Shown: piece by piece, positions 12,444 through 22,299 of the stretch | How the letters are laid out: each line of letters opens with the position of its first letter | How positions within the stretch are numbered: position 1 is the stretch's first letter | The notes under the pieces: model-generated | What the model was told of the DNA's origin: nothing | What the model saw: only the letters and a program-made list of their open reading frames with translations | Databases searched by the model: none | Position numbers and translations under genes: made by a program | Source of the DNA: Paralvinella palmiformis | Taxonomy: Eukaryota > Annelida > Polychaeta > Terebellida > Alvinellidae | DNA length: 64,000 nucleotides | NCBI GenBank assembly: GCA_025642065.1 | Contig: JAODUP010000482.1 | Coordinates: 127,001 to 191,000, forward strand | Direction: 5' to 3'

Positions 12444-14268
12444 GAGAGAGAGAGAGAGAGAGAGAGTATTGTTTTCTCTAAGATAGATGTGCCATCTATC
12501 TATCATCCAAATAATGTCACATTAATGTATTCTTTGATGTTTAATTAAATCAAACAAAAGAGAAGATAAGACTTATCTTAAATTACAATATGAGATCGTA
12601 TTAAAGAGAGAATTCATTCATTTGTTTATTTAAATAAATAAATAAATCGTGAACTGTGACCGGAAGAAGAAATGTATGACCTAACGTGCCGAATACTAGA
12701 CCAGACAGCTTCATACATACATCTATATTGATAGACAGGCAAAGGGACATTTAGACAGTCAAACAAACAGATAGACAGATATAGACACCATTACTCAAAT
12801 ATGTCCTTTTTTTCTCTAAACAGAATTCTGGATTTTCGGAAGGTTCCCCCCGTCACAGGCCGCGTTGTCAATGTGACACGTGACATATGGCACCTGACAT
12901 CTGATAAAACTTTGAAGAAAACTGTTTTTATCTCACCAGGTACATATTTGTCTGTACGAGTGTATACATACACAAATATTGTGTTTATGTATTATGTGAT
13001 TTTGTTTGTTTAGTGAGTGAGTGAGTGAGTGAGTGAGTGAGTGAGTGAGTGAGTGAGTGAGTGAGTGAGTGAGTGAGTGAGTGAGTGAGTGAGTGAGTGA
13101 GTGAGCGAGCGAGCGAGCGAGCGAGCGCTTGTCACAACTGAGACATGTGGCTGAAGTGCGACGCGCTAGGGAACATCACATAAAAATAGGTATCAGTATG
13201 ATTTGAAATTAAAACCTAGAATTTTGTAGTGCAGTGCAGTACTGCGCTGCAGAGTTTCATTGTGTATGCGTGCGTGCATGTATGTGCTTGCATGTGTGTG
13301 TGTTGTCTGTGTTCGTGCGTGCGTGCATATGTATGTGCGTGCGTGCGTGCGTATATATATATATATATATATATATATTGTGTGTGTGTGTGTGTGTGTG
13401 TGTGTTTGTGTGTGTGAAACGTAATGAATGAAGCAATATTAAAATAGTCAGTTAGTTATTGCTAATCAAGCAAAATACCGTATTCATCAAATTTATTATA
13501 GTATATGGTATATACTTTTTATACCATTTTTTACATAAATGACGTAAAGTGCCCAGTTCTTCTGTTAATATAAAAAATATTAATCGTGCGACTCTCCTAA
13601 ACAGAATGATATCCCACTCTCTGGAGATTCTGGGGAGAGGGGGGTGTTTGGACACCTATAATATAATATTGATTTTATTAATATTTTATGATTATTATAT
13701 TATCGTGTCTCCCATTTTCTGTACGTTTGAACTTTGTTTCAGATATGTTATATTCTGTATAACACTTTTACGTTACATCCTATTTTCTCTACCTATTCCT
13801 GCCATGTAAGTTATTCTTAATGTGTAATATCCTAATATTATTACGTTTCGTTGCACCCGTTATGTTATGTCTTATTGTGTCCTATCCGCCATGTCCTATT
13901 TGTCCCGTTTCGTCCTATCAACTGAATCCTATCGTGTCCGGATATGACCTATTATGACCTATGCGCTATATTTCCTTATTCTGTTGTGATCCGTGCGTGC
14001 ATACGTCCAATTTATTCCCGACAGCGCTACCTTGTGGCAATCGCCGAAGGCATTTTATTCGTTCGTTTTCATTTCAAGTGGGAAGCGTCTGTTTCTTTGG
14101 TAAATGTAGTTATTATTGCGACTCCAATCACGCCATCTGTGGGAGGCCAGAATTACTAGAAGGTTCAATGGCCGTCTTTATTCCGGAAGTTGAATTTGCC
14201 GAGAGACGTAAATGGCGCCATCCGTGGAAACGGTCTTATTCGAGAAAGGAACGCGCGGTGAGTATCGA

Positions 14269-14301
<33 letters not shown>

Positions 14302-15377
14302 TATCATCATTCAGAGTATTGCTAAACCGATCCCTTATTATACGTGGTCAATTGAGAGAACAAATAGAATGCCACATATAGCAGATCGATAGGGTACCGA
14401 ACTAAAATGCGAGAGAACACGATGCAAACCACTATGGATCCTATGCAAGCCACTATAGGTTGACTGTAATACAAATCGAGTATCCAGATGGGGGGTGGGG
14501 GGTGGAGCCTGTTAATATTACCTAAAACGGTAAAAGAAGCCGATATGAGTACAAAACTGTCAATACTCAAGGAGTGTACAGATCCCGTTATCACTATAGA
14601 TCTAACCTCACTCCAAGAGTCTATAAATGGGCCGAGGGGACCTCCAAATGTAACGAGGCGAAGTGAAAGATGAAACAGCCTTCTGGTATAGCCCGGCCGG
14701 GGTTTGAACCCAGATGCTATATATCTGTGGCCAACCGCGCTACCAGTTAGGCCATAGAGGTGCCACTCCAGGAGTCTATAGAAGTCGTTATATGTCAGAA
14801 ATCAAGAAGTAGATTGTCTTCCTAAAAAAAAAACAACGTTGAAACGTCAGCTTCACGGTCTAACAATTTAACATCTCAGTATTTCGGATACATTATTCCA
14901 TCATGTGAATGGTGGGAGTAGGAAGGGGTGGTCACAGCCCCTCCCCTCGCCCTTCAGTAAAAATTTAATTATCCTTGGTTTGATAATCAAAGATAATAAA
15001 ACGACAAATATTCATATTCAAACGACGAGTTATACTGTTGGCTGATATGTCATGTTGTTAATGTGTCGTTATTGTGTCGTTCTTATTATGTAATGATATT
15101 ATAAACAAAATTACAGTATTGGCTGGTATGTCCGGATAAGAATAAATCTCAAATAACCGTCATATTTAAATATCCGACAAGAAAGCTTTAAACCGACAAC
15201 ACACATCGTGCAATTAACTGAGCTGATTTTGTTTGACTTTCGACGTTTTCGTTAATAATATTAATGGTTGTAATAATAATACAACAGACTTTAAGTAGCT
15301 CTATTCTTTAAGGTACGAAAAATAATAAGTTAAGAAGACAGCAAGTTAATGCTAATACAAATATTATTACAACGGTA

Positions 15378-15414
<37 letters not shown>

Positions 15415-16466
15415 CAGTTAATCTTTATAATCAGGTAATATGTATATAACCTGAAATATTCAGGTAATACGTTTATTTCTAACTGAGATTTAAAGGGATA
15501 GTCCACCTTCATTTAAAATTTTAAGCACTAATACAGCTATACTCACAAATATCATAAATAATGTCAAACTGTTTAAACGATCACTCACATATTAAATAAT
15601 TCAGTTCAAAGTGCTGATTAATCGACTTTTAATGGCCTGTGGGCGCTGCCATTTTGAAGCTAGACAGAGATCGGAAGCTCCTGAATGCTAACGTCATTTC
15701 AGCGTATCCGGTTGACCTAAGTCTGTAGAGCCCGTACAATAGCATGTAAACAAGTGTGTGCGAAGAATTATTCCAGAACATAACGGCATTATCTTGTTAA
15801 AATTACGTCACGAATGATATACAACCATATCATTTTGAGCCAGAAGGAACCTGACAAGAGGAAGATGATTCAAAATGGCTCAGATATTAACGCTCAAGAG
15901 AAACTATAATCCCTGTCAGTCTAGAAAGTGCCGATATGACGTCAGAGCATTTCAGTTTTTTTTCTCCTTCCCGCCTTCGAATCTGGCTTCCGGTGCAGCT
16001 GTAATGACGAAAATTTCAGGTAATATATATATTACCTGATCATACAGATTAACTGTAACACGTATATATTATGATTTTGTAACACATTGTTGTCTGATTG
16101 TATGAAAGTATTTTATTTCTGTATTTTGTTAGCAATGGGAGAAAGATCCGGATTATTGTGACAAAGTAAGAATCACTGATCCTTATAATAAAACAAAACA
16201 TTTGTTAGATATCATGGATATGGCGGTGTTTGACTTTATTACAGGTGTGTAAATACCTTCAAATATATAATTGCTTGTTCTTTGCTTGTTATAAGCTTGT
16301 TGTCAGTAGGGATGCTACAAGTTTAATATTAGCGAGTCATATATTAAAAAATCTCTGTAAACTTTACTGTATAAAATGAGATGATTTAACTGCTGCTCAA
16401 CTTGATCTGGGCTTATTGTTGGCCGGATGATTTGGACTATTTCATAAAAAAGGAATGCTGCACCTC

Positions 16467-16509
<43 letters not shown>

Positions 16510-16532
16510 GTGTGTGTGTGTGTGTGTGTGTA

Positions 16533-16566
<34 letters not shown>

Positions 16567-18304
16567 TGTGTGTGGACGATTAGGTCATTCACCGATTAGA
16601 AAGGATACGTTTCTAACAAGACATGTAATATCTATTCAGTTGATCAAATAACCAGGTGATAGACGTCTGTTGGAATGGCATTGTTCTCAGATTTATTATG
16701 ATAATCATCAAAAATGACTTTAGTAGTCCGTGGGTCCGATAGACTCCCATCCACCCCCCCCCCCCCCAGGAACCTATTTGACCTATTTTATTTTGTTCCT
16801 GGGACTTCTCACAACATGAAAAATGGATGCCTGCCACCATCACGAAATTGGGATGGACTACTTGTGCGACGTCAATGTCTCTGTGTAAATATAGATAAGA
16901 AAAAAAATACTGTATTTGATGTTTTGTGTGATTGGTTTTTAATCTTGTCTTGTTTAATCATCATGTTACAGGTAACATGGATCGTCATCATTACGAGACA
17001 TTTATCGACTTTGGTAATGAGACCTTCCCAATATTGTTTGACAATGGACGCGGGTATGTGGCATGTCGTAAACGGAGGGAATCATGTTGGGGATAAAAAA
17101 ATCATCTTGAATTATTTCGTTGTTTATAAGATCGCCATCACACAAAGTCACAAATGACGAAATGATAAAATAACTATAACAGTGTAAAATAATTTATTAT
17201 TAAAACTTTAATAAACGGTTAACTTTGATATGTTATCTGACTTTATATTATCTGACTTTATGTTATCTGACTTTATGTTATCTGACTTTATGTTATCTGA
17301 CTTTATGTTATCTCACTTTATGTTATCTCACTTTAAGTTATCTCACTTTATGTTATCTCACTTTATGTTATCTCATTTTATGTTATCTCATTTTATGTGA
17401 TCTCACTTTACGTTATCTCACTTTACGTTATCTCACTTTACGTTATCTCACTTTACGTTATCTCACTTTATGTTATCTCTCTTTACGTTATCTCTCTTTA
17501 CGTTATCTCTCTTTACGTTATCTCATTTTATGTTATCTGACTTTATGTTATCTCACTTTATGTTATCTCACTTTATGTTATCTGACTTTATGTTATCTGA
17601 CTTTATGTTATCTCACTTTATGTTATCTCATTTTATGTTATCTCATTTTATGTTATCTCACTTTAAGTTATCTCACTTTAAGTTATCTCACTTTATGCCG
17701 CACATCTGTCTAAAACTAGAAGATAAATAGAATACAATAAATGAACTCATCTCCATTTCACACGCGCGCGCGCGCACACACACACACACACACATACACA
17801 CACATACACGCACACACAAGAATATTCCTCCACAAATTATAAAATGCACAGAAAATCTATTTAGATAGAAAATTTTAAATATAAAAACTAAATTGAAGGA
17901 CCATCTTCATACTAGCACCATGATTTGGTCCGATAGGTGATCTTTTAATACCGGTTTTATCATATTTTAAATTACTCGTGTACATTTGTTATGTTTTCTC
18001 TCTCTCTCCAAGATTCGGTAAGACTGGTCATGATGAGATGAGCATTCTGGCTCCTGTCTACCAATGCTGTCTGTTTAGAGCGTCGACTTTAGACAAGTTA
18101 CTCATCCTTCAGACGGGGAAAGACAAGAAGCTCAGTCAGTTGATGAGGGAATCTTTGTCTAGCGATCCACTGGCTGAGGTGCTAACGCAGCGACATCTGG
18201 CGGCTCTGGATAGACGCGTGGAGAAGATCCTCTCGGTCGTCAGTCGATGTATCAGGGAGAACAAGAAAAGGGGTCCGGGTGTGATCATCGACGATGGCTT
18301 CTGA
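7526..18304 (+). CDS. FAM20C: FAM20C-type secretory-pathway protein kinase (complete gene, 8 exons)
   Basis: The joined exons are 7526-8043, 9708-9917, 10439-10531, 12824-12939, 14079-14257, 16133-16244, 16972-17053 and 18013-18304. They give 1602 nt (533 residues plus stop), with GT-AG ends and matching phases at all seven introns. FAM20C is the Golgi/secreted kinase that phosphorylates secreted proteins, mainly at S-x-E sites. Seen here: a hydrophobic signal-anchor (residues 8-25), sequons in the N-terminal stalk, FKPM with Lys240, αC-like [10 protein letters not shown] with Glu266, the cysteine block C317/C322/C326/C333, GNMDRHHYE with Asp413, and DNGRGFG with Asp433. By position these correspond to human Lys271, Glu306, Asp458 and Asp478. 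Glu266 is kept, unlike the pseudokinase FAM20A. The family is usually 540-585 residues; the shortfall is in the N-terminal stalk. FAM20B is less likely, because the [13 protein letters not shown] block is C/A-type. The start is the ATG at 7526, right before the signal-anchor. Confidence 0.95.
8116..8161. repeat. (ATC)n(CT)n microsatellite, FAM20C intron 1
   Basis: An (ATC)n run followed by (CT)n. Runs of ATC of this kind also form the tails of the SINE A family, so it may mark an old SINE end. Confidence 0.8.
8504..8652 (+). mobile_element. tRNA-derived SINE, family A (FAM20C intron 1)
   Basis: The head has A box TGGTCTAGCGG and B box GTTCGAACCTC. The body includes 'tttagcctaccgtgtgcact' and 'aaggtggccgtaaaacgtca'. 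It is nearly full length and in the same orientation as the gene. Confidence 0.88.
8793..8866. repeat. (TA)n followed by (GA)n microsatellite
   Basis: About 22 TA units followed by a GA-rich tract, in FAM20C intron 1. Nothing else was recognised between here and 9260 except AT-rich sequence. Confidence 0.9.
9269..9393. mobile_element. Short MITE-like palindromic element
   Basis: The element starts 'agttaatttgtattatcacg' and ends 'acagattaactgtaac', with inner palindromes around ttacctgaaa(t/a)ttcaggtaa. Both ends match the inverted termini of the longer element at 15412-16060, so this looks like a short internally deleted relative. A (CA)n(TA)n tract follows directly (9421-9475). Confidence 0.65.
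9708..9917 (+). CDS. FAM20C: FAM20C exon 2: start of kinase N-lobe
   Basis: Acceptor aataacag|G. The exon encodes [15 protein letters not shown] and [11 protein letters not shown] and ends in FKPM with the nucleotide-binding lysine. The donor ATGAG|gtgagt opens directly into a long (GTGA)n array, so the donor motif is repeated many times downstream. Confidence 0.93.
9918..10071. repeat. (GTGA)n array at the exon 2 splice donor
   Basis: The array begins at the first base of FAM20C intron 2. The donor gtgagt is the first unit, and about 38 units follow with a few GTG interruptions. Every unit recreates a consensus donor, each 4 bases from the last. Confidence 0.95.
10439..10531 (+). CDS. FAM20C: FAM20C exon 3: αC-helix region
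   Basis: Acceptor tatcttcag|A, donor GACAG|gttagt. It encodes [19 protein letters not shown], with the conserved Glu266 that pairs with the lysine of exon 2. The 93-nt exon is flanked by tandem arrays in both introns. Confidence 0.93.
10540..10828. repeat. 19-bp minisatellite in FAM20C intron 3
   Basis: About fifteen near-identical copies of gtagatgtgttccagttat start a few bases after the exon 3 donor. Copy-to-copy identity is very high, suggesting recent or ongoing expansion. Confidence 0.95.
11277..11332. repeat. (ATC)n microsatellite, FAM20C intron 3
   Basis: Interrupted (ATC)n run. The rest of 10830-11640 is AT-rich intron with no recognised feature. Confidence 0.85.
11646..11938 (+). 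mobile_element. SINE family C body with (AATC)n tail
   Basis: The body begins near 'tctcggctcacaacgtcgtg' and includes 'tggcgctgccgtctccactg', 'ttaaagacccc' and 'tttcggttccatctttccg'. It is strongly similar to the reverse complement of 22441-22590. The tail carries a hairpin (tttcatgatc/gatcatgaaa) and ends in (AATC)n. The tRNA-like head is decayed here; the copy at 22441-22692 preserves it. Confidence 0.8.
12130..12366. repeat. 17-bp minisatellite with higher-order repeat
   Basis: The unit is about 17 bp (gttcattagtagttcgt and variants). A block of about 110 bases containing several variant units is itself duplicated, giving a two-level repeat. FAM20C intron 3. Confidence 0.85.
12394..12467. 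repeat. (TA)n(GA)n microsatellite
   Basis: About 23 TA units and then about 12 GA units, in FAM20C intron 3. Confidence 0.92.
12824..12939 (+). CDS. FAM20C: FAM20C exon 4
   Basis: Acceptor ctctaaacag|A, donor CACCAG|gtacat, ending phase 1. It encodes [17 protein letters not shown], then KKTVFISP, matching the segment that leads into the cysteine-rich insertion of FAM20C. Confidence 0.92.
13013..13128. repeat. (GTGA)n to (GCGA)n array, FAM20C intron 4
   Basis: The same tetranucleotide as in intron 2, lying about 75 bases downstream of the exon 4 donor. The last six units carry a T-to-C change (GAGC). Confidence 0.95.
13341..13417. repeat. (TA)n(TG)n microsatellite
   Basis: Alternating purine-pyrimidine tract preceded by (TGCG)n-like sequence. 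The remainder of 13420-14070 (FAM20C intron 4) shows only loose 'cctattgtgtc' repetition at about 13860-13965. Confidence 0.85.
14079..14257 (+). CDS. FAM20C: FAM20C exon 5: cysteine-rich kinase insert
   Basis: Acceptor catttcaag|TG, donor GCGCG|gtgagt. It encodes [32 protein letters not shown] and [10 protein letters not shown]. The four cysteines 317, 322, 326 and 333 match the disulphide-bonded insert of FAM20C. The open frame continues upstream of the acceptor, but without family similarity. Confidence 0.92.
14268..14311. repeat. (ATC)n microsatellite next to the exon 5 donor
   Basis: The run starts about ten bases into FAM20C intron 5. Confidence 0.9.
14620..14765 (-). mobile_element. 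tRNA-derived SINE, family A (reverse)
   Basis: On the minus strand the head gcacctctatggcctaactg carries the A box and GGGTTTGAACCC the B box. The body 'tgggccgaggggacctccaa' (plus strand) follows. The head differs enough from the other copies (TGGCCTAACTGGTAGCGCGG) to suggest a subfamily shared with 36048-36231. Confidence 0.82.
15378..15411. repeat. (TA)n microsatellite
   Basis: A TA run directly abutting the left end of the element at 15412-16060. Confidence 0.9.
15412..16060. mobile_element. MITE-like element with about 50-bp inverted termini
   Basis: The left end (from ttacagttaatctttataat to about 15475) and the right end (about 16010-16060, reading gttacagttaatctgtatga on the minus strand) are inverted repeats. 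Each holds an inner palindrome around aggtaatat. A second module starts at 15490 with 'ttaaagggatagtccacctt'. The inside, about 520 bases without an open frame, matches the reverse complement of most of 25084-25720 and part of 36518-37072. It may be one non-autonomous DNA transposon or one inserted into another. FAM20C intron 5. Confidence 0.75.
16133..16244 (+). CDS. FAM20C: FAM20C exon 6
   Basis: Acceptor attttgttag|C, donor TTACAG|gtgtgt, ending phase 1. It encodes [13 protein letters not shown] and [14 protein letters not shown], the segment before the catalytic loop. It is too short to stand out as an open frame; it was found by splice sites and similarity. Confidence 0.92.
16468..16575. 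repeat. (CTAT)n(TG)n(TC)n(TG)n compound microsatellite
   Basis: Four adjoining simple tracts in FAM20C intron 6. Confidence 0.93.
16972..17053 (+). CDS. FAM20C: FAM20C exon 7: catalytic and metal-binding loops
   Basis: Acceptor catgttacag|GT, donor CGCGG|gtatgt. It encodes [11 protein letters not shown] (catalytic Asp413) through to LFDNGR (metal-binding Asp433). At 82 nt it is the smallest exon of the gene. Confidence 0.93.
17228..17695. repeat. 15-bp satellite, about 31 copies
   Basis: The unit is tctgactttatgtta, with tctcactttatgtta and related variants in blocks. It fills most of FAM20C intron 7 after the exon 7 donor. Since 15 is divisible by three and the unit lacks a stop in two frames, it gives open frames of up to 162 codons of a pentapeptide repeat. 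These do not resemble a real gene. Confidence 0.96.
17761..17818. repeat. (CG)n(CA)n microsatellite
   Basis: Alternating purine-pyrimidine tract in FAM20C intron 7, following the 15-bp array. Confidence 0.9.
18013..18304 (+). CDS. FAM20C: FAM20C exon 8: kinase C-lobe and stop
   Basis: Acceptor ctctccaag|A. It completes DNGRGFG and continues [32 protein letters not shown] and [13 protein letters not shown], with Cys455, Cys456 and Cys516 in the family positions. It ends ...VIIDDGF and TGA at 18302. Confidence 0.94.
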
Positions 18305-18567
18305 GCGATGCTGCGATGATGTCCCCGTTGTGCTTTGAGGAATGTCTGAGGATTTCTGATGATCTGCGGTTATGTTATGAGATCAATTAGGATATTCTGT
18401 TATCGAGGTTATATCACTGTATGTGCGTGCGCGCGTGCGTTTGTATTAAAACACTGACGCAGAGAATGTGGAATCGTGAATGCAAACTCTGGACGATTCA
18501 TTAGGGTAATCAATCCAGAGAGGCAACTTTTCATGCTGAGACATGTATAATGTCTCACCAGTCCCAT

Positions 18568-18573
18568 AATAAA
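18568..18573 (+). terminator. Candidate FAM20C polyadenylation signal
   Basis: AATAAA lies 264 bases after the FAM20C stop codon. A (TA)n run at 18596-18632 follows. It is the first canonical signal downstream of the stop. Confidence 0.5.
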
Positions 18574-18595
18574 TATATGTATATACAGCTGGATG

Positions 18596-18634
<39 letters not shown>

Positions 18635-18954
18635 TTACTGGTATTTGTTATACTGTGAAAGTCTCTTTCATCAACACTCAGTCATATATATTTTACAAGA
18701 GAAAGTACACTGTTTAACCTGTCTCTCCCCCAACAAAAAGCGCAGTAATTGTTTTCTTGTAACTGGAGCTATCTTCCGAACCATCTTCGCTCTCCGTGAC
18801 AGGACATTACCCTATGCGTGTTGTATGTCTGTAATTTCATAATATTTGTTATCGTTCACGTTATGTCTTATTTTAGAAATATTTAATGTTCGATTACTTA
18901 ACGACAACGAATCTCATTTGTTTTTAATAAAATAAACTTAATTAATATCACCAA

Positions 18955-19142
18955 AATCATTAACATCACCAACACCATTAACATCACCAAAATCATCAAC
19001 ATCACCAAAATCATTAACGTCACCAAAATCATTAACATCACCAAAATCATCAACATCACCAAATCATTAACATCACCAACATCATTAACATCACCAAAAT
19101 CATCATCATCACTAAAATCGTTAACATCACCAACATCATTAA
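18955..19142. repeat. 18-bp minisatellite (atcaccaaaatcattaac)
   Basis: About ten copies with minor variants, in intergenic DNA downstream of FAM20C. Confidence 0.9.
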
Positions 19143-19309
19143 GAAGTGTTATTCTGTGTTTATTTCTCTGTTTGGTGGTTACATTCCGAATCGCTGGTAC
19201 TGGGCTTCACCTCAACATTTACTGAGATAAAACACAGAAAGATGGAGCCACTTATCTCCAGAAGCCAAACGTGTTTATATTATTAGATGGTTTTATAATA
19301 ATAATAATA

Positions 19310-20880
19310 ATATATAATATTTGTATAGCGCCTTATATAATATATGAGAAGATTGCTTTAAGACACTTAACATGGTGTTTTGGTCTGAAAATAATGAACT
19401 CTGTCTTTTCCTGGTTCAACATAAGCATGTTTACATTCATCCGGGCATTAATATCAGCCAAACAAGCTTCTAGTTTCTTTGAGACGTCTAATCATGTTTA
19501 ATTTGGCATTATAGCCAAATAAACATAGGTCTCGTCTGCATAATAATCATACATCTCCCGGTAACGATCCCTGCGGTACCAAGCATTTCAGATACATACC
19601 TCCTTGAGTGCTCATTCCTACAGAAACATATAGAAATATGTCACAGATGTAGGACCGTATCTAGGAGAGACCACTCCTTGTCATCCCAAAAGGGAGTTTC
19701 GAACTTGGGCAGTAGTATTGTATTTCACACTTCTTAATTCAGATTTGGCTTTTTAAACGGAGGTCTAACATTGGCCCTTTTTAAACAAAGTGAAACCTTG
19801 GACTCTACCATTGATTCTTTTGGTTGCAGTAATCAAGGGACGTATGTATTCTAGCAGTTGTTTCAAGATGAGGTACTTGACAGAATGATTTCTCCTTGGT
19901 GTCCCATAGACTTCTTTACGATCTTAAACAGACGTTTTTCACTACTTGCATATCGTGTTATTTTGTCTGAGTGACGGGTCCTCTTCGATTTGGTGAATAA
20001 CTCTCCAACCTCGTATTATTTTCTTTGTGTAGCTGTCGATGGATAGTCAGCCTGGTTCTTCGGGGCACATTTTATCAGCTTTTCGATAGTTCTTATTTTG
20101 GTTTCTGGATTTTCTCGGCATAACGGGGAACATTTAACCTCAAGGTTATCATTTTTCTGTGCAGCTGTGGATTTTTTTCTATCAAAACCTCGAAACCAGA
20201 ATTATATGCTTCCACAAGGTCCTCTATTGTACTTCTTGTATTTAAGAGAGTGGTAGGTGATTGGATGTCCTTGATTGGATGTCCTTGATCTTTTTAGGTT
20301 TGCTTTTGCTTATCTCAGTCCAGTCTGACATGAATGATAAGATAGTCATCTGAGTGCTTACCTTTGGTATACTAATAATGATAATAATAATATTAATGGC
20401 CGAAATGGCCTTTATTTGACGTGGCTTAGCTACCTGAAATGAGGGAGACGCATATGGTCTGTAATTTACTGCTTCACCACGGGGACTAATTCTAAATAAA
20501 TTTAGAATTTACAATATATGGCATATTCAGCGGCGAAGAGCTTGCCAGTTTCCTGGTTGGATGAAAAGCTCCCCCTATTTTAATGTCACGGCCTGGATTC
20601 GAACCTCCGACCTCCCGCACGGAGTGGTCATGAGTAAGAAAGTCGCACGTTCTTACCCACTAGGCCATAGAGGCGGGCGTCGCATAGAGAGAGGGATCAG
20701 GAATGGATGACGAAGAAGATGCCTTCCCATTAATAGCCACATCTAGGGTATGGCCATGTACCTGTGTCGTTCCAGTCACGTGATGTACGCAAGGAACATC
20801 GATGTCTTCAGGATAATCTAAATGGAAGTTTAAATCAGCAGTAATAATGACCCCCCCCCGAGATGTGATTGTTAGTCGAT
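19310..20880 (-). pseudogene. Decayed L2/CR1-like LINE, interrupted by a SINE
   Basis: On the minus strand the parts appear in the right order. An endonuclease segment at about 20880-20710 reads ADLNFHLDYPEDIDVP, then VHGHTLDVAING. Past the SINE at 20388-20680, the endonuclease-RT linker at about 20240-20070 reads PQLHRKMITLRLNVPRYAEK. The RT at about 19590-19370 has LVPQGS, then YADETYVYLA, KKLEACLADINARMN and LNQEKTEFIIF. The catalytic YADD is changed to YADE, and stops and frame changes are present. The RT signature 'LEACLADIxxWM' type fits L2-clade elements. A tail 'tttgtatagcgcc' with (AAT)n sits at the 3' end near 19300-19330. Confidence 0.82.
20388..20680 (-). mobile_element. tRNA-derived SINE, family B, inserted in the LINE
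   Basis: Read on the minus strand, it begins with gcccgcctctatggcctagt and has the B box GGTTCGAATCC at about 20593-20603. A body of about 200 bases and an (ATT)n-type end at about 20390 follow. It separates the endonuclease and RT parts of the surrounding LINE, so it inserted later. The head is tRNA-like but distinct from families A and C. Confidence 0.75.
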
Positions 20881-21019
20881 CCAGGTAAGTTGATCACCCA
20901 ATAAAGAACTTCGCTATCTTATAGCCAGTCTGTACAGAAGATGGCGAACAACAGATCGCCTAAAGTCTCACCTGGATGTCACAGCAGTCACTGAGCACGT
21001 GATACGTTCAAAATGTGTA

Positions 21020-22250
21020 AATAAATAATAATAATAATAATAATAATAATAAGAATAACAAAACATTTATTAAGCGCCCTATTTCTAGCGCTGTACATTA
21101 ATAATAATATCAATAATACTAATATTAAGGTTAACTAGTATTACCGTAATATAAGATCAGATATGAACATATTATTATGAATAAGCAAATGGAAATAAAT
21201 AGGATTTTACGTAGCATTTGACTGTTGCAACGATCTTTATGGATCTGATGGCTTCTGGCAGGACATTCCATACAGCTGCAGCTTGGTAGATGACAGTCGG
21301 GTCTCCTGCCGTCTTGGGGGCGAATCTTGGAGAATATTCTTGTAACTATAGACTGTTGTTGCCGCTGCCCTTCGTGGATTGTCAACAAATCTCCGAGATA
21401 TACGAGGGTACAGCACCATTCAGCGCTTTGAAGGTAAACAGTAGGACCTTGAACATAATACGCTGTTCCACAGTTAACCAGTGTACACGTTTTAAGAATG
21501 GAGTTATGTGGTCATGCTTTTTGGTCACCGTGATCATTCTGGCTGACATATTTTGTATTCGTTGGAGTTTATGCAATAATTCCTTGGATATGCCAAAGAG
21601 CAACGAGTTGCAGTAACACAGTCCGCGGGACACAATAGCATGGACCAGAGCTACAACTGAATCATTGATTAGCACTTTTTATGGACGAGATGTTTCTCAA
21701 GTGGTAATGACCAGTAGAACAGACCTTTCGGACATGATTTCTTATAGTTAAGTGGCAATCAAAAACAACTACCATATTGCGAAGAGATCAGGCAGGGCTG
21801 ATAGGAGGAGTTTCCATCTGAATATGTTCAACATCCATGTCTTGACGATTGGAGGACGATGATAGTATCATTAATTTAGTTTTATCACCATTCAACTGCA
21901 ACATAGACCAAAATGATAGAGCTGGATATCATCAGCATATAAAAGATACGCCATGTCATGACTTTTGGTGATATCCCCAATAGGTAAAGCATATAGATGT
22001 ATAGAGAAATGAAGAGGGCCCAGTACGGACCCTTGTGGTACACCAAAATGAAGATTGACTGGAGTTGGCAGTGGATCATTGAACAATCACTTTCTGGACG
22101 TGATCTGTTAAATAGGATCCGAGCCACGTCAGAGCTATTCCTCCCATACTAGTCTGGATGCGATGTAAGAGAATCTCGTGATCTACGGTGTCAAAAACTG
22201 CAGACAGATCAAGCAGCACTAAGAAAGACCCCCCCCCCATTTCCTGTCTA
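21020..22250 (-). pseudogene. Second decayed L2-like LINE: RT and C-terminal region
   Basis: On the minus strand the RT part at about 22050-21890 reads [20 protein letters not shown] and then [11 protein letters not shown], with the catalytic motif intact. The C-terminal domain at about 21675-21240 reads GISKELLHKLQRIQNMSARM, then KRVHWLTVEQRI and YISEIC, with a frame change near 21400. The 3' end is marked by 'agcgctgtacattaataa' and an (AAT)n tract at 21020-21060. Upstream parts (endonuclease) are lost. Two such LINEs in the same orientation adjoin here. Confidence 0.85.
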
Positions 22251-22299
22251 TGGCACTAAGAAGATAATTTTGGACACGTAGAAGTACCGACTCGGTGCC

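Noticed and set aside
17225..17730. Open frames of 162 and 86 codons (+)
   Set aside because: They are translations of the 15-bp tandem array; no start context, domain or independent exon evidence.
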